49,456 nucleotides of DNA, taken from assembly GCA_963170125.1 (NCBI GenBank), contig CAUJFI010000159.1:1-49456 (forward strand). The letters are read 5' to 3'. Numbering within the stretch: the stretch's first letter is position 1; each line of letters opens with the position of its first letter. This document shows, one piece after another, positions 26,333 to 34,624 of the stretch. A program made the position numbers and the translations under genes. The notes beneath the pieces are model-generated. The model searched no databases. It saw nothing but the letters and a program-made list of their open reading frames with translations, and was not told where the DNA came from. Source of the stretch: Deinococcota bacterium (GTDB lineage Bacteria; Deinococcota; Deinococci; Deinococcales; Trueperaceae).

Positions 26333-29143
26333 TCATCCGCACTTGCTGAAGCCGCAGTTCTCGCACTTCGAGCAGCCTTCCTCGAAGCGCAGCGGTGCGC
26401 CACAATCGGGGCAGGCCTTGCCGTGGTTGAGGACGTTCTTGACCCCGACGGTCTCGAGGGCGACGGCGAGCAGGTCGGCCTTGGAGGCCACCATGCGGCC
26501 GTGGTAGGTGCCGTACATACCGCCGTTGATGCCACGCAGCGTCTTGACGAGTGCCTCCGCCGGCACGCCGTACTGCAGCGCGATGGAGACGACCCGTCCG
26601 AGGGCCTCGCTGTCCGCGTTCGCCTCGTCGCCGGCCTTCCCGGAGACGATGAAGACTTCGGCGGGCAGGTCGTCTTGCATGTTTACCGTGACGTAGAAGC
26701 CGCGCTTCTCGCCGTTGGGGAGCATGAGCTTGACTGAGTCGGTGAAGCCGCTGAGGCGCGTGGGCCGCTCGAGGAGCGGCTCGCCGGGCAGGTGCTCGAC
26801 GGACGGACGCTGGGCCTGAACCCCTTGCGAAGCCCCGAGGGACGCGCTCTGTGGCGCCTGCGACGCGCGCGCGCCCGTCGCGACGGCGGCCGACGCGCCG
26901 GGGTCGGCACTCGCGGCCATGCCGTACTGGGCCGGGCGCGGCTCCGGAACCGGGAGGCCCGAGACGACGTCCGCCGCGCCGCCGTGCGCGGCCGCGCCGC
27001 CCTTGCCACTGCCCTTGCCGTCGTCCTTGGCGGCGCCGGTGGACGTGGAGAGGACCTGGAAGTCGCGCGAGCCGTCGCGGTACACGGTGATGCCCTTGCA
27101 GCCCGTGGTGAAGGCCAGCCTGTACGCCTCGAAAACGTCCGCCACCGTGGCCGAGTTGGCGAGGTTGATGGTCTTCGAGATCGAGTTGGCCACGCGGTCG
27201 CCGCCGTCGAAGGCGCGCTGGACGACGCCTTGCATGCGCACGTGGTCGGCGGGGCCGATGTCGTGGGCGCACGCCAGGACGGCGCGGACCTTCTCGGGCA
27301 CGAATTGCAGGCCGCGCACCGAGCCGTGGTTGGCCTGAACGGCGCCCACGACCTTGTCCCAATCCCACTTGGCGCCCTTGCGGTAGTCGGGGTGGGGCGC
27401 ATGCTCCTCGAGCAGCTCCTGGAAGAGCGGGTGAATGAGGGCGTGGTACTCCGTGCCGATCTTGCGGTAGATGAACGGCGCGAAGACGGGCTCGACGCCC
27501 GACGAGACGCCCATGAGCATGCTCGTGGTGCCGGTGGGGGCCACCGTCAGGATGGCGACGTTGCGGCGGGGCGTGTCGAGGTCGCTCTCCCCGTAGAGCG
27601 GGAAGGCTCCCCGCTCGGCGGCCAACGCCTCGGAGGCCTTGGCGGCGGCGTTGCGCAACGCGCCGATGATGGCGCCGACGGCATCGCGGCCCTCCTCCGT
27701 GTCGTATCCGTAACCCATGAGGATGAGCGCGTCGGCGAGCCCCATGACCCCGAGGCCGAGCCGCCTGAGCTTCATGCTCATCTCGCGGTTGTCCTCCAAC
27801 GCGAAGCGGTTGACGTCTAGGACGTTGTCGAGGAAGCGCACGCACGTGGCGACGTCGGCCGCGAAACGCTCGAAGTCGTAGCCAGTGAGCCCCACGTCCC
27901 TCGTCGTCACGTAGGCGGCGAGGTTGAGGGCGCCCAGGTCGCAGGGCTCGCCGGGGTAAAGGGGGATCTCGCCGCAGGGGTTGGTGCTCTTGATGTCGCC
28001 GAGCACGCCGCGCATGGGGTTGTGGGCGTTGATGCGGTCGACGTAGATGAGGCCCGGCTCGCCCGTGCCCCACGCGTGCTGGGCGATCTCCCAGAGCTTG
28101 CCCTTCCCCAGCTCGCCGCTCGCGTTCCTCATGAACTCATCCGAGACGAGCACGGAGATGTTGAAGGTGCTGATGTCGCCCTCGTCGCGCTCGCGCTCGA
28201 GGTCCTTGGCCGTGATGAAGTCGTCCACGTCGGGATGGGTGATCGAGATGGTAGCCATCCCGGCTCCGCGCCTCGTGCCGCCCTGCCGTATCGCCCGGAG
28301 CGTGGGGGCGAACACGTACCGCAGCGTCGCCACCGGTCCGGCGAACAGGGCGCCGCCGAGCGAGGCCCACAGTGCGAAGTTGTCGTACACCTCGACGGCG
28401 AACGAGGATGGCCCGCTCGACGTGCCGCCCGAGCCGGCCACGGGCGTCCCTTCGGCGCGCAGGTCCGAGAGGTCGATCACGATGTCCGTGCCCCCCAGGA
28501 GTGCCAGCGCGGCGTCGGCGGCCGCTTGCCAGATGTCGTCCACCGAGTCAGCTACGAGGCGCACCCCGGCGCCGCTCGGCAGGCGGTCGCGCTCGACGAA
28601 GGCACCGGCGCGGTAGCCGCGCGTGACCATCTCGCCCCGCACCAGGTCGAGGAACGTGCCGGTGGCTACCTTCCGGTAGTCGGCGTGGGCGCGGTCGATC
28701 GTGAGGTAGAGCTGGCCGGTCCGGCCGTCGAAACGGCGCTTCCGGCCGATCGGGTCCAGGTTGACGCCGTTGCCGCCGCCTACCTTGGTCACGAGGGCGA
28801 GCTTGCTTGCCAGGTGCAAGACCCAGGCGTCCGTGCCGACCTCCTCCGGGCTGCCATCTTGCACGAAGCAGTTGAGGACGTTGCCATGAAGGGTGTCTGC
28901 GCCGGCCAGCACCCGACCGCCGGGGCAGAAGCTCTTGCTCGCCATGAGCCGGTGGTAGCGCTCCGCGTACTCGTCGCGCTCCTCCGGGCGTTCCGGACAC
29001 GCCACCCAGTTCGCCACCCGGCGGAACATGGCGTCCACCGTCTCCTCGCCCGCCTGGAAGTACTGGCGCCTGGCGATGGCCACGGCGTGCGGGTCGAAGC
29101 CCGCGTCTGGCGCGGCGTGGTCGGGTGACGTGCGGTCGGTCAT
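26333..29143 (-). CDS. nrdJ: Class II (adenosylcobalamin-dependent) ribonucleoside-diphosphate reductase
   Basis: A 936-residue enzyme that makes deoxyribonucleotides using B12 as radical source. Seen: substrate-site LVTKVGGGNGVNLDPIGRKR, KSTNPCGEIPLYPGEPCDLGALNLA (active-site Cys and radical-site region), VAPTGTTSMLMGVSSGVEP, GCKGITVYRDGS, a ~90-residue low-complexity spacer (Ala, Gly, Ser, Pro), a C-terminal DMQDDLPAEVFI-like domain (VNMQDDLPAEVFIV) and a final zinc-ribbon Cys cluster CPDCGAPLRFEEGCSKCENCG that relays electrons. ATG 29143 has AGGAGGAACGCC before it; the frame is open further up without support. It needs cobalamin, but no cobalamin riboswitch is seen upstream. An NrdR-box-like palindrome lies ~390 bp upstream. 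Confidence 0.95.
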   Translation of the reverse strand: MTDRTSPDHAAPDAGFDPHAVAIARRQYFQAGEETVDAMFRRVANWVACPERPEERDEYAERYHRLMASKSFCPGGRVLAGADTLHGNVLNCFVQDGSPEEVGTDAWVLHLASKLALVTKVGGGNGVNLDPIGRKRRFDGRTGQLYLTIDRAHADYRKVATGTFLDLVRGEMVTRGYRAGAFVERDRLPSGAGVRLVADSVDDIWQAAADAALALLGGTDIVIDLSDLRAEGTPVAGSGGTSSGPSSFAVEVYDNFALWASLGGALFAGPVATLRYVFAPTLRAIRQGGTRRGAGMATISITHPDVDDFITAKDLERERDEGDISTFNISVLVSDEFMRNASGELGKGKLWEIAQHAWGTGEPGLIYVDRINAHNPMRGVLGDIKSTNPCGEIPLYPGEPCDLGALNLAAYVTTRDVGLTGYDFERFAADVATCVRFLDNVLDVNRFALEDNREMSMKLRRLGLGVMGLADALILMGYGYDTEEGRDAVGAIIGALRNAAAKASEALAAERGAFPLYGESDLDTPRRNVAILTVAPTGTTSMLMGVSSGVEPVFAPFIYRKIGTEYHALIHPLFQELLEEHAPHPDYRKGAKWDWDKVVGAVQANHGSVRGLQFVPEKVRAVLACAHDIGPADHVRMQGVVQRAFDGGDRVANSISKTINLANSATVADVFEAYRLAFTTGCKGITVYRDGSRDFQVLSTSTGAAKDDGKGSGKGGAAAHGGAADVVSGLPVPEPRPAQYGMAASADPGASAAVATGARASQAPQSASLGASQGVQAQRPSVEHLPGEPLLERPTRLSGFTDSVKLMLPNGEKRGFYVTVNMQDDLPAEVFIVSGKAGDEANADSEALGRVVSIALQYGVPAEALVKTLRGINGGMYGTYHGRMVASKADLLAVALETVGVKNVLNHGKACPDCGAPLRFEEGCSKCENCGFSKCG

Positions 29144-29445
29144 GGCGTTCCTCCTGGTCGGCTCCGGCGCCTTGGCCGTTGCCGCCTTACGGTAGTCGTG
29201 GTGTGCACCCGCGGTGACTAGGGTCGGCCAGCGCGGCGGTCGGGTCGATCGGACACGCGATACGGGCAGTTCAGATACAAGAGCTAGTAGCTGACACCTT
29301 ACTGCATACAACTTCCGTTGCCTTGAGCGGAGGCTACTTCCCTTCGCGAGTGTGTCCTATCTCACTTGGGGGCACCCTCAAGCCCTGGGGGCGACGCGCG
29401 CTACCGCGACCGCCTGCCAGCGCCACCGCGTGCAGCGCGAAGCGC

Positions 29446-29474
29446 AGGTTACCACCGGAGACGGGTGCCATCAA
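29446..29474 (-). promoter_or_regulatory. Candidate nrdJ promoter
   Basis: Minus strand: TTGATG (29474-29469), 17-nt spacer, TAACCT (29451-29446). Gives a ~300-nt leader. The 450-bp gap between nrdJ and purH also has AT-richer stretches (29270-29320) with an AGCTA-G-TAGCT palindrome, so other starts are possible. Confidence 0.45.
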
Positions 29475-29526
29475 GCGCAACCGTCGCCGCCCAGCTACAA
29501 GCGCGGGCCGTGACGCAAGGGCTACC

Positions 29527-29540
29527 TACAACATGTTGTA
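29527..29540. promoter_or_regulatory. NrdR-box-like palindrome
   Basis: A perfect 14-bp palindrome, TACAACATGTTGTA, in the nrdJ upstream region. NrdR boxes are AT-rich palindromes of the ACACWATATAWTGTGT type, often in pairs about 31 bp apart. A TACAA half-site lies exactly 31 bp away (29496-29500). NrdR represses RNR genes; nrdR is not in the window. Confidence 0.4.
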
Positions 29541-29595
29541 CCTAGCGCCACCGGTCGCGGGAGCCCGTCCAGCACGGGGCCCGCCGAGCGCCGGA

Positions 29596-31155
29596 TCAGT
29601 GCCTGAAGTGACGCTCGCCCGTGAGCACCATCGCGAGGCCGAGCTCCTCCGCCGCTGCGACTATGGCGTCGTCCGCGACTGACCCCCCCGGCTGCACGAT
29701 CACCCCGACGCCCGAGGCCGCGGCCGCGTCGACCCCGTCCCGGAACGGGAAGAACGCGTCGGAGGCGCACGCTCCGCCCACCGCGCGTCCGTCCGCCTTG
29801 CGAACCGCGATCTCGACGGCGTCGACCCGGCTCTGCTGACCGGCGCCTATGCCGACGGCCACGCCGCCGGCCACGAGGGCGATGGCGTTGGACGACGTGG
29901 CGGCGCAGACGAGCTGCGCCAGCTCGACGTCCAGCCATTGCGCCTCGCTCGGGCTGCGCGTCGTGACGACGCGCCAACCGCTGCGATCCAAGCTCACGAC
30001 GTCAGCGCGCTGCGCCAGGAAGCCACCGTCGAGCCTGCGCAGCTCGAGCCCGGCCGGGCCGGGTTCCGGCAGGGTGAGCACGCGCGTGTTCTTGCGCTTG
30101 CGGGCCAACAGCTCCAGCGCCTCCGGCGCGTAGCCGGAGGCCATGAGCACGTCGGCCTTCGGGCGCGCCACGATGAGCTCGGCCAGGGCCAGGTCGACGT
30201 GGCCGGGCAACGCGACGACCCCGCCGAAGGCGGACTTCGGGTCCGCGTCGAAGGCCTTCGTGTAGGCGTCGGCGATGTCGGTCCCCCACGCCGCGCCGCA
30301 CGGGTTGGCGTGCTTCACGATGACGCAGGCCGCAGAGCCCCGTCCGGCCGCCGTCCGCGCGAGCAGGTGCGCCAGCCGCCAGGCGGCCTCGGCGTCGAAG
30401 AGGTTCAGGTACGAGAGCGCGAGCCCGGAGTGCTGCACCGCCGCGTCCCAGAGCGAGCTCTTGCCGACCTCGCGGTAGCGGGCGCCCTGCTGGTGTGGGT
30501 TCTCGCCGTAGCGCAAGACCTCGGCGCGTTCGAGCGCGACGTCTAGGTGAAGCGGCAGCTCCTCCGCCCTGCCTAGGTAGTCCACGATGGCGGCGTCGTA
30601 CGCGGCCGTATGGGCGAAGGCCGTGCGCGCGAGCTCGCGGCGCTCCTCGGCCGTGACGCCCCTGCGCAAGGCGGCGAGGGTGGACGCGTAGTCGTCGGGT
30701 CTGACTACTACCACGACGTCGGGGTGATTCTTCGCTGCCGCCCGGAGCATGGCCGGACCACCGATGTCGATCTGTTCCAGGGCTTCCGCCTCGCTCACCC
30801 CCGGCCTCGCGACGGTCTCCCTGAACGGATAGAGGTTGGCCACGACGACGTCGACCGGCACGATGCCGTGCGCGGCGAGCTCGCGCATGTGCGCCGGCTC
30901 ACGGCGCGCGAGGATGCCGCCGTGGACGCTCGGGTGAAGCGTCTTCACCCTCCCGTCCAGGATCTCCGGGAACCCGGTGACGTCGCTGACCGCCACCGCC
31001 GGGATGCCAGACTCGGTGAGCGCCGCGAGGGTGCGCCCCGTGCTGACGAGCTCGAACCCCAGCTCCGCGAGGCCGCGAGCGAACTCTTCCAGGCCGCGTT
31101 TGTCGTAGACGCTGATGAGCGCGCGCCTGGGCGCGTCTCTTGTCTCGGTGCTCAC
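29596..31155 (-). CDS. purH: Bifunctional AICAR transformylase / IMP cyclohydrolase
   Basis: Catalyses the last two steps of IMP synthesis. The N-terminal MGS-like cyclohydrolase domain (residues ~1-190) shows ALISVYDKRGLEEFARGLAELGFELVSTGRTL, VSDVTGFPEILDGRVKTLHPSVHGGIL and VVANLYPF. The C-terminal transformylase has LRYGENPHQQGA, ACVIVKHANPCG (catalytic Lys-His) and DAFFPFRDGVDAAAASGV, ending at the typical MVLTGERHFRH. 519 residues, complete. Starts with GTG; GGAAGGGAG is ~5 nt upstream, and a minus TAGGGT box (31198-31193) could be its -10. It lies between the foldase gene and nrdJ, so the stretch groups nucleotide genes. Confidence 0.96.
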   Translation of the reverse strand: MSTETRDAPRRALISVYDKRGLEEFARGLAELGFELVSTGRTLAALTESGIPAVAVSDVTGFPEILDGRVKTLHPSVHGGILARREPAHMRELAAHGIVPVDVVVANLYPFRETVARPGVSEAEALEQIDIGGPAMLRAAAKNHPDVVVVVRPDDYASTLAALRRGVTAEERRELARTAFAHTAAYDAAIVDYLGRAEELPLHLDVALERAEVLRYGENPHQQGARYREVGKSSLWDAAVQHSGLALSYLNLFDAEAAWRLAHLLARTAAGRGSAACVIVKHANPCGAAWGTDIADAYTKAFDADPKSAFGGVVALPGHVDLALAELIVARPKADVLMASGYAPEALELLARKRKNTRVLTLPEPGPAGLELRRLDGGFLAQRADVVSLDRSGWRVVTTRSPSEAQWLDVELAQLVCAATSSNAIALVAGGVAVGIGAGQQSRVDAVEIAVRKADGRAVGGACASDAFFPFRDGVDAAAASGVGVIVQPGGSVADDAIVAAAEELGLAMVLTGERHFRH

Positions 31156-31227
31156 ACCGGCTCCCTTCCAGAACGGGTGCGGGCGGCCATGAACCCTAGC
31201 CGCCCGTCCCAGGTCGCGTGACTGGCC

Positions 31228-33255
31228 TCAGTTGCTCGTGGCGGGTGCCGGGGCCTCTTCGCCGGCCGGAGCCTCGTCGCCAGACGGCGCCTCCTCCGTG
31301 GCCGGGGGCTCCTCGTTCGTCGGCGTCTCGTCGGCAGCGGCATCCGGCGCGGCGGTGGCGTCGGTACCCTGGAGCGTATCCGTAGGCAGGACCAGGTCGG
31401 GTACGGAGGTCTCCACGATGTCCGTGGCGGCGCGGCGGTCAGAGAGCCAGGCCGTGCGGGCCGCCTGACGCTTCTGGGCGAGCACGGCCTGCTCCACCTG
31501 GGCGTAGACGTCGGCCAGCGGCCTCACGCGTGGGGCCACGCGGTCGGCGACAAGCACCACGTAGGTGTCGATGGTGGCCTGGGCCGGGGCGGCATCAGCG
31601 CCGTCACCAGCGAGGTCCTCACCGCTCGCCTCCGAGACGGCCTCATCCGTCCCGGCCGCCTCGGAGGCGGCCGGAGCCGGCTGTTGGATCACGAGGACGT
31701 CGCTCACTGCCAGGGCGCCGCCGGGCAGAGGGTCGAAGGCGTCGGTGGAGAAGAGTGCGGTGTCCAGTTCGGTGGCCAGGTCGCCCGGCTTCACGCGCCC
31801 CAGCTCGGTGAGGGTGCCGCCGGCGGCCTCGGAGGCGGCCGCCACCGTGTCGCCGCCAAGCAGGGCGGTGCGGAACGCGGCGGCGACGTCGGCGTCGGAG
31901 AACTCGACCTTGGTAACGGTGGCTTCGGCGCCGAACGTGTACATCGCCTGGTTGTCGGCGTAGTACGTCCCTATGTCCTCAGCCGTGGCCACCTCGTCGC
32001 GTCCGATGTAGTTGAGCGCCGCCTGGGCGATGCCGCTGCGCGTGCCGACCAACGGCACGCCCAGCGTCTCTGCGCCCTGGTAGGCGACCTCCGTGTCGAT
32101 GAGCTGGTTGAGGACCGTCGGCTTGAAGAGGCCGACGATGAGGTCAGCGGTGGCGGGCGACAGGGCCTGCTGGATCTGGGTGTTCGTGTACAGGGCCCTG
32201 TCGAGGTCGACGGCCTTGATCTCGTGGTCGCCGACCTTGGCGAGGACGGGGTTGTCGAACCGCAGGGTGCTCGTGGCAGGGAAGGAGACCTGCGCTTCGG
32301 CGCGCAGGCGCTCCAGCTCGGCCTCGACGATCCCGGACTTCTTCGCGTCGAGCGCGTCAGCAGAGACGGTGTCCTTGACCTCGTCGAGCGGCAGGTCGGC
32401 GGCGGGCTGGTAACTCTCGACGGACACGACGTAGTAGCGGTCGTTGAACGCGATGACGTCGGTCAGGCCCGCACCGCGCAGGGAGAAGGCCGCGTTGGCG
32501 ACGACGGTCGGCAGCGCGGGGCGCCCGACGGGGCGTGGCGTCGTCTCCCCGGCCGCGGCGCCGACGGCGCCGTCCCGATCGGCGAGCTCCAGGCTGTTGT
32601 CGCGGGCGAGGGCGGCGAAGTCGGCCCCGGCGAGGGCTTGCCGCCTCAGGCTCTCTGCCGTCTGCTGGTCGGCCACGACGATCTGCCGCGCGAGGACCTT
32701 CTCCTCGGACTGGTAAGAGGCGCGGTGCGACTCGAAGAAGGCGTCCACTTCGGCGTCGGAGATCGTGGCGTCCTTGACGAGGCGGTTCTCCCACTCCTGC
32801 AGGCGGAGCTGGTCCCTGAGGTAGTCGCCGAAGGTCTGGTCCGTGTAGCCGGCGCTGCCGATGAGCTGCAGGTAGGCCGGGTCGTTACGGGCGCCGTCGA
32901 CGCCCCGGTCCTTGCGGAAGTCGTTGACGGCGGTCCGCACCTGCCCGCCGCTGACGCTGATACGCGCGGCGGCTTGATCGAGGACCGCGTTCCGCACGAT
33001 CTCGTCCGCAAGCAGGCGCTGGAGGTCCTGGCCGACCTCCCCGTCGGTGACGGTGTTGAACAAGGCGTTGTTACGCAGCTGCTGGATGTCGGGGTCGTAC
33101 AGGGTCTGGCCGTTGACGACGATCTGCGCGTCACCACGGCTGGCGCCGCCGCCGGTAAGGCTCAGCCCAGGCGTGAACGTGACCACCATGCCCGCGAGAA
33201 GGCCGAGTGACACGACCCACAGGATGATGGTTGACATGCGTTTGCTCATCTTCAT
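31228..33255 (-). CDS. PpiC/SurA-type peptidyl-prolyl isomerase, membrane-anchored (PpiD-like)
   Basis: A 675-residue exported foldase. One N-terminal membrane span (IILWVVSLGLLAGMVVTF) anchors it outside; a SurA-N-like chaperone region follows (residues ~40-170, ending DATISDAEVDAFFESHR), then a parvulin domain (EEKVLARQIVVADQQTAESLRRQALAGADFAALARDNS...). A second, more diverged chaperone/parvulin-like part (~300-590) repeats this plan (GTYYADNQAMYTFGAEATVTKVEF). The last ~70 residues are an acidic Glu/Pro/Ala low-complexity tail. Likely role: folding of exported proteins at the envelope. GGGAGGAAG lies 11 nt before ATG 33255. Confidence 0.87.
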   Translation of the reverse strand: MKMSKRMSTIILWVVSLGLLAGMVVTFTPGLSLTGGGASRGDAQIVVNGQTLYDPDIQQLRNNALFNTVTDGEVGQDLQRLLADEIVRNAVLDQAAARISVSGGQVRTAVNDFRKDRGVDGARNDPAYLQLIGSAGYTDQTFGDYLRDQLRLQEWENRLVKDATISDAEVDAFFESHRASYQSEEKVLARQIVVADQQTAESLRRQALAGADFAALARDNSLELADRDGAVGAAAGETTPRPVGRPALPTVVANAAFSLRGAGLTDVIAFNDRYYVVSVESYQPAADLPLDEVKDTVSADALDAKKSGIVEAELERLRAEAQVSFPATSTLRFDNPVLAKVGDHEIKAVDLDRALYTNTQIQQALSPATADLIVGLFKPTVLNQLIDTEVAYQGAETLGVPLVGTRSGIAQAALNYIGRDEVATAEDIGTYYADNQAMYTFGAEATVTKVEFSDADVAAAFRTALLGGDTVAAASEAAGGTLTELGRVKPGDLATELDTALFSTDAFDPLPGGALAVSDVLVIQQPAPAASEAAGTDEAVSEASGEDLAGDGADAAPAQATIDTYVVLVADRVAPRVRPLADVYAQVEQAVLAQKRQAARTAWLSDRRAATDIVETSVPDLVLPTDTLQGTDATAAPDAAADETPTNEEPPATEEAPSGDEAPAGEEAPAPATSN

Positions 33256-33387
33256 TCTGGTCGACTTCCTCCCGGTCCGGCGCGCCCCCTCGAGGGGCCC
33301 GGTACGGTCCCGCCCCTGGCGGGAAGCACGCCCCGGAGTGTAACAGACCGGTCGCTAAGCGCGGCGTGGTCGTGCCCGGCCGCGCGG

Positions 33388-33396
33388 TGCTATATT
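33388..33396 (+). promoter_or_regulatory. Promoter of tRNA-Arg (and probably crcB)
   Basis: Extended -10 TGC-TATATT (hexamer 33391-33396); transcription would start near 33403, ~39 nt before the tRNA. Confidence 0.6.
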
Positions 33397-33441
33397 GCTC
33401 TTCGCCTCGCCGCCGGCACCCCGGCGCCACGAAGCCGATTC

Positions 33442-33518
33442 GCGCCCGTAGCTCAGTCGGATAGAGCGTTCGCCTCCGGAGCGAAAGGTCACAGGTTCGA
33501 ATCCTGTCGGGCGCACCA
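33442..33518 (+). tRNA. tRNA-Arg (anticodon CCG)
   Basis: 77 nt with encoded CCA. Acceptor GCGCCCG/CGGGCGC; anticodon stem TTCGC/GCGAA with loop CTCCGGA, anticodon CCG; T-loop GGTTCGAATCC. Reads CGG. No terminator lies between it and crcB, 24 nt downstream. Confidence 0.97.
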
Positions 33519-33542
33519 CCAGACGTTCGTCCTGGAGGGTAC

Positions 33543-33944
33543 GTGTCACAGCCGCTCGCCGCCCTGGTAGCCGTAGCGACGGGCGGCGCTGTCGGCAGCG
33601 TGCTCCGCTACGCCTTCACGTTGTCGTTCCAGAACCTCGCGAAGGGCTTCCCGCTCGGCACGCTCGTGGTGAACGTGCTCGGGTCCTTCGTCATCACGTT
33701 CGTCGGTGCGGCCACGGCCGCGGACGGGCGCAACGCGCTGCCCGAGGTGTGGCGGTTGGCCATCCTCGTGGGGGTCTGCGGCGGCTACACGACGTTCTCG
33801 TCCTTCAGCCTGCAGACGCTCGACCTGCTGCGCGCGGGCTTCGTCGGTCGCGCCGCGGCGAACCTCCTCCTGTCGGTCGCCTTGTGCCTAGGCGCTGCCG
33901 CCCTGGGCTACCTTGCGGCCGCCAGGCTCGCCAGCGGCGGGTGA
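33543..33944 (+). CDS. crcB: Fluoride channel FluC/CrcB
   Basis: A 133-residue four-span membrane protein that exports fluoride as an antiparallel dimer. Signatures: GGAVGSVLRYAFT, FPLGTLVVNVLGSFVITF (the conserved Asn) and GVCGGYTTFSSFSLQTL (Phe-box region). GGAGGG precedes the GTG start. It follows tRNA-Arg with no terminator or visible promoter between, so it is probably read from the tRNA promoter. No fluoride riboswitch is seen, unusual for this gene, though many crcB genes lack one. Confidence 0.92.
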   Translation: MSQPLAALVAVATGGAVGSVLRYAFTLSFQNLAKGFPLGTLVVNVLGSFVITFVGAATAADGRNALPEVWRLAILVGVCGGYTTFSSFSLQTLDLLRAGFVGRAAANLLLSVALCLGAAALGYLAAARLASGG

Positions 33945-34036
33945 CGGCCAGACGTACGGTCACGGCCGGGCCCCTACACCCCGCTAGCGGTTGACGCCCT
34001 ACGGCCCGACGGCGCCCGGTTGCTAGGCGGCCGGGC

Positions 34037-34564
34037 TCACCAGACCGGCAAGCCGGTTCGCTCTCCCCTGACCCACGGGTCGTCGACCAGCAGGCCGTCC
34101 GCAGAGAAGACCGTCACCGGCTCGCCGGCCAGCTGCAGCCTGATGGCGGAGACATCCGCAGGTTGGGTGAGGGTGTAGAAGAGCTGGTTCAGCCTACCGA
34201 GCATGGCGGCCGTCCCTCCGCCGCGCTCGAACGCCACGGAGAGGTCGAGCGTCAACGTGCCGCCCGCGAAGCTGGCACCGAGCAGCGCCGTGTCGGCCGG
34301 CACGCTGGAGTGTAGGCCGCGAGCGGCCTCGTCAGCCGTCGGGCCGCGTGCGAGCGCCGCCACCTGCGCGGCGGCGCGCTCGCTCGGGTCTTGCCTGCCC
34401 AGGCGACGGTTGACGCCCTCCAGCGTGAACGTCGTGCCCTCGTCCTTCACGAAGTAGACGACCGTGTCCGGCACCCGCTGCATGGTGCGCACGGCGATCA
34501 CGCCCACCAGCGACAGGAGAAGGAGTAGCGCGAGCGCCACGACGCGCAGGACGACAGTCCGCAT
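34037..34564 (-). CDS. Membrane-anchored GerMN-domain protein
   Basis: A 175-residue protein with an N-terminal membrane anchor (VVLRVVALALLLLLSLVGVIAV) and a GerMN domain: VVYFVKDEGTTFTLEGVNRRLG, AAAQVAALARGPTADEAARGLHSSVP, GGTLTLDLSVAFERGG and RLNQLFYTLTQPADVSAIRLQLAGE. GerMN domains occur in GerM and in LpqB-like proteins and are thought to bind partners in the envelope. This is not a spore former by any other sign here, so the domain has a general role. A minus-strand TAGGTT box ends 7 nt before ATG 34564, so it should be leaderless. Confidence 0.83.
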   Translation of the reverse strand: MRTVVLRVVALALLLLLSLVGVIAVRTMQRVPDTVVYFVKDEGTTFTLEGVNRRLGRQDPSERAAAQVAALARGPTADEAARGLHSSVPADTALLGASFAGGTLTLDLSVAFERGGGTAAMLGRLNQLFYTLTQPADVSAIRLQLAGEPVTVFSADGLLVDDPWVRGERTGLPVW

Positions 34565-34571
34565 GTGTTCG

Positions 34572-34577
34572 AACCTA
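34572..34577 (-). promoter_or_regulatory. -10 box of a leaderless GerMN transcript
   Basis: TAGGTT on minus, then 7 nt, then ATG 34564. Confidence 0.55.
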
Positions 34578-34624
34578 GCCTAGGCGCGCTGGGCGAAGAA
34601 CGGCGCCGGTCTGCACGCCACCCA

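Noticed and set aside
29144..29595. Cobalamin riboswitch upstream of the B12-dependent nrdJ
   Set aside because: No B12-box (GCCACTG-like) or conserved AGGGAA/GGTG core in order could be found on the minus strand.
33519..33542. Fluoride riboswitch before crcB
   Set aside because: The gap is only 24 nt and contains just a ribosome-binding site.
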